From NCBI RefSeq assembly GCF_946481155.1, contig NZ_CAMLMK010000123.1, positions 1 to 7,683 on the forward strand: DNA of 7,683 nt, in the 5' to 3' direction. Positions 1 through 5,718 of this stretch are shown piece by piece. This DNA comes from an uncultured Flavobacterium sp. (GTDB lineage: Bacteria > Bacteroidota > Bacteroidia > Flavobacteriales > Flavobacteriaceae). Below the pieces are notes generated by a model, which saw only the letters and a program-made list of their open reading frames with translations, had not been told where the DNA came from and ran no database searches. Numbering within the stretch: the stretch's first letter is position 1; the number at the start of each line of letters is the position of its first letter. The position numbers and the translations under genes are program-made.

Positions 1-13
1 TTCAGAAAGTGAA

Positions 14-364
14 TTATCTTCTTCTTTCTTTGATTTTTGCTTTTTTACCAGTAAGTTCTCTGAAGTAGTAGATACGAGCTCTACGAACTTTACCTCTTTG
101 GTTCAATTCAATTTTCTGTAAAGCCGGCATGTTAACTGGGAAGATACGCTCTACACCAACAGCACCTGACATTTTACGGATTGTGAAAGTTTCTGTGTTA
201 CCAGCACCTCTTCTTTGGATAACAACTCCTTTGAAGAACTGAGTTCTGGTTTTTTCACCCTCTTTAATTTCATAATAAACTGTGATGGTATCACCAGCTG
301 CGAAATCAGGGAAATCTTTTTTTGTTACTAATTCGTCTTGAACAAATTTTAATAAACTTGACAT
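14..364 (-). CDS. rplS: Large ribosomal subunit protein bL19
   Basis: Ribosomal protein L19, a structural protein of the 50S subunit located near the interface with the 30S subunit. The 116-residue product has the usual length. It shows the conserved family core around residues 50-77: two arginines, then a TFTIRK segment and GVERIFPV. The basic tail (RGKVRRARIYYFREL, then a lysine/arginine-rich end) is typical. The ATG at 362-364 opens MSSLLKFV, matching family N-termini. It lies downstream of trmD on the same strand, the order also seen in the rpsP-rimM-trmD-rplS operon of many bacteria. Here the two genes are 205 bp apart and rplS has its own promoter, and rpsP and rimM are not in the window. 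Identification is secure. Confidence 0.98.
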   Translation of the reverse strand: MSSLLKFVQDELVTKKDFPDFAAGDTITVYYEIKEGEKTRTQFFKGVVIQRRGAGNTETFTIRKMSGAVGVERIFPVNMPALQKIELNQRGKVRRARIYYFRELTGKKAKIKERRR

Positions 365-437
365 GATTACTAATGTTAAATGTTTGAATCAGAGCAACAT
401 TCACGGTTATCGTCAGAGGTTGGGCTGAATAAGGCTG

Positions 438-468
438 CGAAATTACAAATTTTATTTTAAACTACAAA
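438..468 (-). promoter_or_regulatory. Bacteroidetes-type promoter of rplS
   Basis: On the minus strand TTTG (465-468) is followed after exactly 19 bases by TAATTTCG (438-445). This fits the Bacteroidetes sigma factor pattern of a -33 TTTG and a -7 TAnnTTTG, with one mismatch in the -7 box. Transcription would start near 430, giving a leader of about 65 bases before rplS. This is the best-spaced promoter in the window and explains how rplS can be expressed apart from trmD. Confidence 0.65.
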
Positions 469-492
469 GTTTTTTAGAGATTGAAGAAAATA

Positions 493-520
493 GAGGCAAG
501 AGACAAGAAGTAAGATAATG
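493..520. repeat. Degenerate 7-base tandem repeat between trmD and rplS
   Basis: The units gaggcaa (493-499), gagacaa (500-506) and gaagtaa (507-513) follow in exact register, then gataatg (514-520) drifts away. It is non-coding and lies in the trmD-rplS gap. Further towards trmD, ctgcaa / ctgcgaa / ctgaatt (551-570) shows a similar 6-7 base rhythm. Tracts with the same period occur at 1261-1327 and 7110-7130. Confidence 0.55.
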
Positions 521-569
521 TTTCTGTTTTTTTAGAGTATAACGGGTAAACTGCAACTGCGAACTGAAT

Positions 570-1247
570 TTACTCTTCCAACAAATCCGGTCTTCTGTTC
601 TTAGTATGCTCGTAAGCCATATGCTCGCGCCATTTTTCTATTTCTGCGAAGTTACCGCTTAGCAATACGTCCGGCACTTTATGTCCTTTGTATTCTGCAG
701 GTCTTGTATAAATAGGAGGGGAAAGCAAATTGTCCTGAAAACTGTCTGTCAATGCTGAAGTCTCATTGCTTAAAACTCCCGGAATCAATCGGATAATACT
801 GTCGCATAAAACCGCCGCGCCCAATTCGCCTCCTGACAAAACATAATCCCCAATGGAAATTTCTTTAGTTATGAATAAATCGCGCACCCGCTGGTCGACG
901 CCTTTATAATGTCCGCAAAGAATAATGATGTTTTTCAATAATGACATCGAATTCGCCATTTGCTGGTTCAGGGTTGCTCCATCCGGAGTCATGTAAATTA
1001 CTTCATCATAGTCCCGCTCACTTTTCAGTTTTGAAATGCAGGCGTCAATCGGTTCAACACTCATGACCATTCCTGCTCCGCCACCAAATTGGTAATCATC
1101 CACATTCTTGTGTTTGTTGGTGCTGTAATCGCGAAGATTGTGCATGTGAACTTCCACCAATCCTTTGGCAATGGCCCTTTTCAGGATGGAAGCTTCAAAC
1201 GGGCTGCGGATTAGTTCTGGTAAAACGGTAATTATGTCGATGCGCAT
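570..1247 (-). CDS. trmD: tRNA (guanine-37-N1)-methyltransferase
   Basis: TrmD transfers a methyl group from S-adenosylmethionine to N1 of G37, next to the anticodon, and so prevents +1 frameshifting. It is a SPOUT-family trefoil-knot enzyme that acts as a cytoplasmic homodimer. The 225-residue product shows the [10 protein letters not shown] loop (residues 51-60), the cofactor-binding knot [12 protein letters not shown] (131-142), RLIPGVL (163-169 region) and DSF near residue 168, where the family's catalytic aspartate lies. The frame stays open upstream to 1382, but that extension runs into the DUF1569 gene and lacks family similarity. [10 protein letters not shown] at 1247 is the standard TrmD start. 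The product is slightly shorter than the E. coli enzyme (about 255 residues). It lies upstream of rplS on the same strand. Confidence 0.97.
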   Translation of the reverse strand: MRIDIITVLPELIRSPFEASILKRAIAKGLVEVHMHNLRDYSTNKHKNVDDYQFGGGAGMVMSVEPIDACISKLKSERDYDEVIYMTPDGATLNQQMANSMSLLKNIIILCGHYKGVDQRVRDLFITKEISIGDYVLSGGELGAAVLCDSIIRLIPGVLSNETSALTDSFQDNLLSPPIYTRPAEYKGHKVPDVLLSGNFAEIEKWREHMAYEHTKNRRPDLLEE

Positions 1248-1260
1248 GTTTCTTTGAGTT

Positions 1261-1327
1261 GCAAAGTTAAAAGTGGCAAAGTTACAAAGTTTCTGCGAAC
1301 TGGTCACTGCCGACTGCCGTCTAACTA
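1261..1327. repeat. Degenerate heptamer repeat tract between trmD and the DUF1569 gene
   Basis: Two blocks follow one another. The first reads gcaaagt, taaaagt, ggcaaagt, tacaaagt (1261-1290; units of 7 and 8). The second reads ctgcgaa, ctggtca, ctgccga, ctgccgt, ctaacta (1293-1327), five units with an exact 7-base period. The last unit contains the stop codon of the DUF1569 gene. The tract fills nearly the whole intergenic gap. Confidence 0.6.
1262..1284 (-). promoter_or_regulatory. Two tandem -7 boxes upstream of trmD
   Basis: On the minus strand TAACTTTG occurs twice, at 1277-1284 and 1262-1269, 15 bases apart. Both match the Bacteroidetes -7 consensus TAnnTTTG perfectly. The second lies only 14 bases before the trmD ATG, so its transcript would be almost leaderless. 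A well-placed -33 TTTG is not evident for either. Because the boxes are part of a 7/8-base repeat, they may also be a by-product of that repeat. Confidence 0.4.
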
Positions 1328-1771
1328 TGCTCCGAATTGTCTCAAATGATGATCCAGATGTTTCCATTGTGCCATGTCCCATTCGTTTTCTGTCATATGT
1401 CCGAAAAAAGGATGCTTTAAATTCTTTATGGCTGAAGGACCCTCACTGAAACGGGTTACATGTTTTATTAACTCAGCTTTTGCGGTTTCGAAATCCGGCT
1501 CGTGCGTAACGATGAATTCCTTTGCGGTTGGTAAATTATGATCAAATGGCTTTGGAGATACTAAAGATTTCCTGGCCATTTTCCCAAACAGAAATCCTGC
1601 CAGACTTCTTTTCAAAATCATATCCCCAAAAGCGACTTTCAAAGGTGCCTGACAGTGCTCCAGCATTTGGCTTACTGTCATTTTTCCCCATTGGGATAAG
1701 GAAGTAGGTTGTAATTTGTTAATACGTGCAATAATTTCCTGATTGCCTTGTGGGTTAAATAAGCTTTCCAT
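1325..1771 (-). CDS. DUF1569 / DinB-like family protein
   Basis: A 148-residue protein that I assign to the DUF1569 group of the DinB/YfiT-like four-helix-bundle superfamily. No substrate or reaction is established for DUF1569, although relatives in the superfamily bind a divalent metal and some transfer thiols. Visible support is the early [14 protein letters not shown] segment with His39, and the C-terminal [12 protein letters not shown] with His138, His141 and His142. His39 together with an HxxxH pair is the usual DinB metal triad. HPFFGHMT (120-127) is also typical of the family. There is no signal peptide, so it is cytoplasmic. It starts 8 bases after the methyltransferase stop codon and is almost certainly co-transcribed with it. 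Family assignment is fairly sure; function is unknown. Confidence 0.8.
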   Translation of the reverse strand: MESLFNPQGNQEIIARINKLQPTSLSQWGKMTVSQMLEHCQAPLKVAFGDMILKRSLAGFLFGKMARKSLVSPKPFDHNLPTAKEFIVTHEPDFETAKAELIKHVTRFSEGPSAIKNLKHPFFGHMTENEWDMAQWKHLDHHLRQFGA

Positions 1772-1779
1772 AACTACTA

Positions 1780-2580
1780 TTACTTTTTTGTTGCTTCCAA
1801 TGCGAATACCATTGGGATTTTATTTTCTAAATGTTTGATTCTGAATTTTCCTTTTTCGAATTCTTCCGTACCGTTAAAACAATTGTAGGGTGAATAGTCA
1901 TATTCATTGAAAGAATTGATTTCCAGTCCGCTTTTGATTAACGCATTTAAAACTTCGCTTGTGGGATGATTCCATGTCACGGTTTGTGCTGAAATTTCGG
2001 CGTATCTGTCGGCATAAGTTCCGGATTCATCTTCAATAATAGGCTTTACATTGAAATAGTTGTAACCGATTTCCCTGAAGTTGTCGTCAAATGTCCAAAC
2101 GAACGGATGAAATTCTGCAAAAACAAACTTTCCACCCGGTTTTAAGAAATGTGAAACTACCTTCGCCCATTTGTCTAAGTCAGGAAGCCAGCCAATGGTA
2201 CCATAACTGGTGAAAACGATATCGAATTTTTCGTCAAGATGATTTGGCAGATCATAGATATCACAATTGATAAATTCTGCATCGAGGTTCAATTGTTTGT
2301 TGTATTCCCGGGCTCTTTCAATGGCTTTGTCAGATAAGTCGACACCGGTCGCTTTTGCGCCAAGCCTCGAAAACGAAAGCGTATCCTGTCCGAAATGACA
2401 CTGCAGATGCAATATTTTCTTTCCGGAAACCGGTCCTAATAGTGAAAGTTCAATGTCGTTTAAGGTGCTTTTTCCTTTAAGAAACCCTTCCACATCATAA
2501 AAATCAGATGCAATATGAACATCTGTTTTATTGTTCCAGGTCTTTTTATTTATGTCGAGATAATCTTTCGGTATTTCCAT
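1780..2580 (-). CDS. Class I SAM-dependent methyltransferase
   Basis: A 266-residue soluble methyltransferase with a Rossmann-like fold. Motif I is ILHLQCHFGQDTL (56-68). The acidic residue that binds the SAM ribose follows in GVDLS (79-83, Asp81). Motif II is CDIYDLP (106-112), then FDIVFTSYGTIGWL (119-132), and LKPGG (147-150 region) precedes the strand FVFAEFHPF. These fix the class but not the substrate: no DNA, rRNA or quinone-specific signature is evident, so a small-molecule acceptor is my guess only. The gene starts 13 bases after the acetyltransferase stop and ends 8 bases before the DUF1569 start, giving a three-gene run of accessory functions. The ATG at 2578-2580 is followed by a continuous family-like N-terminus. 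Confidence 0.85.
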   Translation of the reverse strand: MEIPKDYLDINKKTWNNKTDVHIASDFYDVEGFLKGKSTLNDIELSLLGPVSGKKILHLQCHFGQDTLSFSRLGAKATGVDLSDKAIERAREYNKQLNLDAEFINCDIYDLPNHLDEKFDIVFTSYGTIGWLPDLDKWAKVVSHFLKPGGKFVFAEFHPFVWTFDDNFREIGYNYFNVKPIIEDESGTYADRYAEISAQTVTWNHPTSEVLNALIKSGLEINSFNEYDYSPYNCFNGTEEFEKGKFRIKHLENKIPMVFALEATKK

Positions 2581-2593
2581 GGTAATATGTTTG

Positions 2594-3052
2594 TTAAAGA
2601 TTCAATTCCATTTGGATATCCGCCCGATGGTAATCGGTTTCATCCAGTGGCGTTTCGATAAAATTATATTTTTTGTAAAGATTTAGCGCCGGTACAAGTT
2701 TGGTACTGGACATCAGCATGATTTTGTCGGCTTTTTTCGCTTTTGCAAAATCAATGCATGCTTCAACCAATAAATTGCTCAATTTCTGTCCCTGATACTT
2801 TTTGTCGACGGCCAGTTTTGCCATTTCATATACCGAGTCGTTCACTTTCTGCATTGCAACGGTTCCGGCAACATTTCCGTCAACGAGGCAGAAGAAGATT
2901 TCACCACCCGGTTCCAGGATTACTTCTTCGATATTTTCAAAGACTTCAATATCGTGGGGTTCCACAAAAAAATATTCTTCCAGCCATGCTTTATTGAGTG
3001 CAATGAAGTTATTTTTAAATTCGGGCAGATAGGTAATTATTTCGACAGACAT
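2594..3052 (-). CDS. GNAT family N-acetyltransferase
   Basis: A 152-residue Gcn5-related acetyltransferase that would move an acetyl group from acetyl-CoA to an amine of unknown identity. The acetyl-CoA-binding region lies at about residues 78-105 (KLAVDKKYQGQKLSNLLVEA). The pyrophosphate loop reads KYQGQK, a degenerate form of the usual Q/R-x-x-G-x-G/A. The C-terminal part, with ALNLYKKYNFIE, is the common GNAT strand-helix-strand ending. The frame stays open to 3181, but that would run across the divergent promoter region; MSVEIITYLPEF at 3052 is the natural start. A purine-rich GAGGGAG lies upstream of this ATG, though about 14 bases away. It is the first gene of the run GNAT - methyltransferase - DUF1569. 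It faces away from the RiPP cluster and is separated from it by the isomerase gene. Confidence 0.85.
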   Translation of the reverse strand: MSVEIITYLPEFKNNFIALNKAWLEEYFFVEPHDIEVFENIEEVILEPGGEIFFCLVDGNVAGTVAMQKVNDSVYEMAKLAVDKKYQGQKLSNLLVEACIDFAKAKKADKIMLMSSTKLVPALNLYKKYNFIETPLDETDYHRADIQMELNL

Positions 3053-3072
3053 TTCTTGCTGATTTTCTCCCT

Positions 3073-3080
3073 CAAATGTA
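3073..3080 (-). promoter_or_regulatory. Candidate -7 box for the GNAT-methyltransferase-DUF1569 run
   Basis: On the minus strand TACATTTG fits the Bacteroidetes -7 consensus TAnnTTTG exactly, 20 bases before the GNAT start codon. About 19 bases further upstream is only TTTTC, a weak -33. A short inverted repeat, TCAGA-A-TCTGA (3082-3092), lies between the two elements and could be bound by a regulator. Confidence 0.45.
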
Positions 3081-3147
3081 ATCAGAATCTGAATTATCTG
3101 AAAACAGTAAGTCATTAATTTATGAAACTTTTTACATTTTAAATTCG

Positions 3148-3155
3148 TAATTTTG
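3148..3155 (+). promoter_or_regulatory. Candidate -7 box for the cyclophilin-FKBP gene
   Basis: TAATTTTG matches TAnnTTTG exactly and lies 27 bases before the ATG at 3183. The -33 region has only T-runs and no clean TTG. It forms a divergent pair with the box at 3073-3080, about 70 bases away. Confidence 0.5.
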
Positions 3156-3182
3156 CCTATCAGAAATTTAAAGCAAAACAAA

Positions 3183-4115
3183 ATGCAAGACGGAATTTAC
3201 GCAAAATTTAATACTTCAAAAGGAGTTGTTTTAGTAAAACTAACACATGATAAAACTCCGGGAACGGTTGGAAACTTTGTAGGTTTGGCCGAAGGAAAAC
3301 TGGAGAACGATGTAAAGCCACAAGGGAAGCCCTATTACGACGGATTAAAATTCCACCGTGTTATTCCTGATTTTATGATTCAGGGAGGTTGCCCATTAGG
3401 AACAGGTACAGGTGATCCGGGGTACAAGTTTGACGACGAGTTTCATCCGGAATTAAAACATAACAGACCGGGCGTTTTGTCTATGGCAAATGCAGGTCCT
3501 GGTACAAACGGTTCTCAATTTTTCATCACGCATGTTCCTACGGACTGGTTAGATAACAAACACACTGTTTTCGGACATGTGGTAGAAGGTCAGGATGTGG
3601 TTGATGCGATTGCGCAAGGTGATACTATTGACACTCTGGAAATTGTCAGAGTTGGTGCAGAAGCTGAAAAATGGAATGCAATTGAAGCTTTCAGAACCTT
3701 TGAAGGCTCAAGAGAGAAAAGATTAGCTGAGCAGAAAAAAGCGGCTGAAGAAGCTTTAGAAAAATTAGCAGCAGGTTTTCAGAAAACGGACAGCGGCTTA
3801 CGTTACCAAATTATCCAAAAAGGGAATGGTAAACAGGCTGAAAAAGGAAAAACTGTTTCTGTGCACTATCAAGGTTCGCTGGACAACGGAATGGTTTTCG
3901 ATTCCTCATACAAAAGAAAACAACCAATTGATTTCGCTTTAGGCAGAGGTCAGGTTATCGAAGGATGGGACGAAGGTATTGCTTTACTTCAGGTGGGTGA
4001 TAAAGCCCGTTTTGTAATTCCTTCTTATTTAGCATACGGTTCCCGTGGCGCCGGAGGTGTTATTCCGCCGGATGCAACATTAATTTTCGACGTTGAATTG
4101 ATGGACGTGAAGTAA
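3183..4115 (+). CDS. Dual-domain peptidyl-prolyl isomerase (cyclophilin-FKBP fusion)
   Basis: A 310-residue prolyl cis-trans isomerase and probable folding helper with two complete catalytic domains. The cyclophilin domain (about 3-158) has [14 protein letters not shown] (56-69) with Arg59, Phe64, Met65 and Gln67, then GTNGSQFFI (107-115) with Phe113, and [10 protein letters not shown] (122-131) with His127. These are the active-site residues known from human cyclophilin A. A charged helical linker (about 161-200, rich in Lys, Glu and Ala) leads to the FKBP domain (about 201-310). That domain has Tyr229, VFDSS (238-242), [10 protein letters not shown] (256-265), [13 protein letters not shown] (284-296) and a terminal FDVELM. 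No signal peptide is seen, so it is cytoplasmic. I chose the ATG at 3183 because the domain starts at once and the -7 box at 3148 lies upstream; an in-frame codon at 3153 overlaps that box. Such dual immunophilins are known, including from flavobacteria. It is monocistronic, with its own terminator. Confidence 0.95.
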   Translation: MQDGIYAKFNTSKGVVLVKLTHDKTPGTVGNFVGLAEGKLENDVKPQGKPYYDGLKFHRVIPDFMIQGGCPLGTGTGDPGYKFDDEFHPELKHNRPGVLSMANAGPGTNGSQFFITHVPTDWLDNKHTVFGHVVEGQDVVDAIAQGDTIDTLEIVRVGAEAEKWNAIEAFRTFEGSREKRLAEQKKAAEEALEKLAAGFQKTDSGLRYQIIQKGNGKQAEKGKTVSVHYQGSLDNGMVFDSSYKRKQPIDFALGRGQVIEGWDEGIALLQVGDKARFVIPSYLAYGSRGAGGVIPPDATLIFDVELMDVK

Positions 4116-4137
4116 AAATTCGCGATTTAAAAATTTT

Positions 4138-4165
4138 AAAAACTGCTTTCGTGGCAGTTTTTTTT
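4138..4165 (+). terminator. Intrinsic terminator after the isomerase gene
   Basis: AAAAACTGC (4138-4146) pairs with GCAGTTTTT (4154-4162) around the loop TTTCGTG, and the run of eight T (4158-4165) forms both the end of the stem and the tail. It ends the isomerase transcript and separates it from the RiPP cluster. Confidence 0.8.
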
Positions 4166-4285
4166 ATGCTTTTTTGTAAAATTTGTTAAAAAAATATAAT
4201 AGCAACTTGAAAGTGAGATGGTTAGTCAGGATGAATTTTAACACTTAAATAATGTCAATTTATTCTTATAAAGTAAAAAAAAATG

Positions 4286-4293
4286 TAATTTGG
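4286..4293 (+). promoter_or_regulatory. Weak candidate -7 box for the RiPP precursor
   Basis: The stretch from 4166 to 4348 is very AT-rich and holds no gene. Its best promoter-like element is TAATTTGG, one mismatch from TAnnTTTG, 55 bases before the precursor ATG. No convincing -33 TTTG is found at the expected distance. If it is used, transcription would start near 4300, directly at the palindrome. Confidence 0.3.
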
Positions 4294-4300
4294 CTCGTCA

Positions 4301-4316
4301 TTTATTTGCAAATAAA
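4301..4316. promoter_or_regulatory. Perfect 16-bp palindrome upstream of the RiPP precursor
   Basis: TTTATTTGCAAATAAA is identical to its reverse complement over 16 bases. It lies 32 bases before the precursor start, in the position of an operator around the likely transcription start. The lack of a T-run and of a loop speaks against a terminator. Which protein would bind is unknown, and palindromes arise more easily in AT-rich DNA. Confidence 0.4.
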
Positions 4317-4348
4317 AACCGACAATTAATTAATAAATTTAAATTCTT

Positions 4349-4597
4349 ATGAAAGACAACAATCTTAAAAAACCATTTTTCGCGAACTTTTTAGAAAATC
4401 AATTAGCAAAAAACGAGCAAGATGCTATCCAGGGTGGTGCAACTAGCGTGCTAAGAGACAATGTTCAAACAATGAAATATCCATCGGATAGTGAAGAAGG
4501 ACCAGGAAGTGAAGCTGCAACAAAACCAACTGCAGATATCATGCACACAATGAAGTATCCTTCAGATAATGATGAAGATGGAACAACAAGCATCTAA
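4349..4597 (+). CDS. Microviridin-type graspetide precursor with two cores
   Basis: An 82-residue precursor of a ribosomally made, post-translationally modified peptide. The leader has PFFANFLENQ (residues 9-18), the alpha-helical recognition motif of microviridin precursors (PFFxRFLExQ in the family), with Asn replacing Arg. EQDAIQGG (23-30) ends in a double glycine, a likely leader-cleavage site. Two cores follow: TMKYPSDSEE (41-50) and TMKYPSDNDED (67-77), joined by a 16-residue spacer rich in Gly, Ala and charged residues. By the known microviridin pattern, the expected links are Thr41-Asp47 and Ser46-Glu49 esters with a Lys43-Glu50 amide, and Thr67-Asp73, Ser72-Asp75 and Lys69-Glu76. The residue after Thr, which contacts protease pockets in microviridins, is Met in both. 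Two fitting ATP-grasp ligases follow. Family assignment is firm; rings and target protease are inferred. Confidence 0.93.
   Translation: MKDNNLKKPFFANFLENQLAKNEQDAIQGGATSVLRDNVQTMKYPSDSEEGPGSEAATKPTADIMHTMKYPSDNDEDGTTSI
4469..4579 (+). repeat. Duplicated core segment within the precursor gene
   Basis: The TMKYPSD codons at 4469-4489 and 4547-4567 are identical at 18 of 21 bases. All three differences are silent third-position changes (aaa/aag, cca/cct, tcg/tca). The flanking acidic codons differ (SEE against NDED). This looks like an old internal duplication kept by selection on the peptide. Confidence 0.85.
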
Positions 4598-4607
4598 ATT
4601 ATAAAAT

Positions 4608-4641
4608 AAGGGCAATGGCCGCAAGGTCATTGCTCTTTTTT
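4608..4641 (+). terminator. Hairpin with T-run between precursor and ligases (likely attenuator)
   Basis: An 11-bp GC-containing stem pairs 4610-4620 with 4625-4635. It has two G-U wobbles, is closed by a GCAA tetraloop and is extended by two A-T pairs. Six T follow at 4636-4641. It starts 10 bases after the precursor stop codon and ends 3 bases before the first ligase start. No other promoter is evident before the ligases, so partial read-through is the likely function: much precursor message and little enzyme message. Confidence 0.8.
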
Positions 4642-4644
4642 ACT

Positions 4645-5640
4645 ATGATATTGTGCATAAGCCATAGCAATGATTATTATACGATAGATATAGTAATCAA
4701 AAGATTAGAAGAACTAGGGAAAAAAGTTTGCAGATTTAATGCTGATGATTTTTCGCATAAACTGCGTTTTGACTACACTGGTAATTCAGAAGGTATTTCG
4801 GTTGTACTACAAACACCGGAGGGTACTTTTTCCACACAAGATATTGAAGCTGTATGGTACAGGAAATTATGGGGGATCACACCTCCTGATGATTTGGATC
4901 ATTCTTTTCACAGAATGTACCTTCAGGAATATACAACGATGCGGAATTTGTTTTTTGAATCTATTGCGCACGTGCCCTGGATGAATCCAATGAATGCAGA
5001 TCATCAGATTGGTGAAAACAAACTGGAACAATTGAAGCTTGCCGTTGCATCGGGGCTGGAGATTCCGGAAAGCCTTTTCACTAATGATCCTGTTAAAGTC
5101 AAAGATTTTTTTTATTCGGTTTGTAAAGGAAACATGATTGCGAAATTGCATGGTTCGCTCTCCCGCAGCATGTCAGGAGATACTCCTTTTTTTCCAACAA
5201 CTTCAATTCATGAAGAAGATTTGGAGAATCTGGATACATTATCGTATTGCCCAATGATTTTTCAAAGGAATATTGATAAGGCATACGAATTAAGGATTAT
5301 TTATGTGGACGGGATTTTTTACACGGGAAAAATAAATGCTGAAACCTCAGTAAAAGGAAAAACGGATTGGCGTATTGCGACGGATGTTGCATTAGCCTGG
5401 GAATCTTATGATTTACCGGAAGCTGTCTGTAGTGCCATAACAATCATGATGAAAAAGATGGGATTGTTTTTTGGAGCAATCGATATGATTCGTCAAAAAG
5501 ACGGGCAGTATATCTTTTTAGAAGTAAATCCGCAAGGCGAATGGGGAATGATTCAGAGGGATTTAGGATATCCCATTGGAGAAACAATCGCTGAAAAATT
5601 AGTAGAACGCGTAGCTAAGGACAAACTACAGCTCTGCTAG
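4645..5640 (+). CDS. mvdC: ATP-grasp graspetide ligase, MvdC/MdnB type (amide-forming)
   Basis: A 331-residue cytoplasmic ATP-grasp enzyme. It should use ATP to activate acidic side chains of the precursor core and, for this type, close the Lys-Glu amide. Seen are an N-terminal fold with VWYRKLW (70-76), the nucleotide-binding lysine in MIAKLHG (Lys167), YCPMIFQ (201-207), FGAID (276-280) with Asp280, and FLEVNPQGEWGM (291-302) with metal ligands Glu293 and Asn295. From memory of the family, NPQGEWGM followed by RDLGYPI marks the MvdC/MdnB branch. I start at 4645 (MILCISHSND), matching the opening MEKVLIITHSGD of the second ligase. An upstream in-frame ATG at 4615 would lie inside the terminator stem, and its product MAARSLLFF only mimics a signal peptide. 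No Shine-Dalgarno sequence is seen. Subtype is less certain than family. Confidence 0.88.
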   Translation: MILCISHSNDYYTIDIVIKRLEELGKKVCRFNADDFSHKLRFDYTGNSEGISVVLQTPEGTFSTQDIEAVWYRKLWGITPPDDLDHSFHRMYLQEYTTMRNLFFESIAHVPWMNPMNADHQIGENKLEQLKLAVASGLEIPESLFTNDPVKVKDFFYSVCKGNMIAKLHGSLSRSMSGDTPFFPTTSIHEEDLENLDTLSYCPMIFQRNIDKAYELRIIYVDGIFYTGKINAETSVKGKTDWRIATDVALAWESYDLPEAVCSAITIMMKKMGLFFGAIDMIRQKDGQYIFLEVNPQGEWGMIQRDLGYPIGETIAEKLVERVAKDKLQLC

Positions 5641-5718
5641 ATTCTGAATTTGAAAATTATTAATAATCATTATAAAAACAGCACCGAAACATTGGTGTTT
5701 GTTACACAAAATAAACGT

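Noticed and set aside
1248..1382. Longer trmD product starting at 1382
   Set aside because: The extension overlaps the end of the DUF1569 gene and crosses the repeat tract; TrmD proteins begin with MRIDIIT-like sequence.
2743..3032. Plus-strand open frames opposite the GNAT gene
   Set aside because: They are low-complexity antisense frames of a recognised gene, without promoter or family features. The same holds for antisense or shifted frames at 1522-1707, 4739-5284, 6078-6308 and 6786-7052.
2594..3052. The GNAT acetyltransferase as the MdnD/MvdB-like tailoring enzyme of the RiPP cluster
   Set aside because: It is on the opposite strand, beyond the isomerase gene, and belongs to a tight run with the methyltransferase and DUF1569 genes. 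Proximity alone does not support the link.
4615..4644. Upstream start of the first ligase giving a signal-peptide-like MAARSLLFF
   Set aside because: That ATG is inside the terminator stem, ATP-grasp ligases are cytoplasmic, and the second ligase aligns with the start at 4645.
5656..5667. Palindrome ATTATTAATAAT between the two ligases
   Set aside because: It consists only of A and T in an AT-rich gap and has no promoter context, so chance is a sufficient explanation.
5680..5699. Small hairpin AGCACC/GGTGTT between the two ligases
   Set aside because: Only six pairs with a wobble and no T-run; it is unlikely to terminate transcription.
5650..5718. N-terminal extension of the second ligase from a TTG codon
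   Set aside because: The 23 extra residues have no counterpart in the family, and the ATG at 5719 gives the standard N-terminus.
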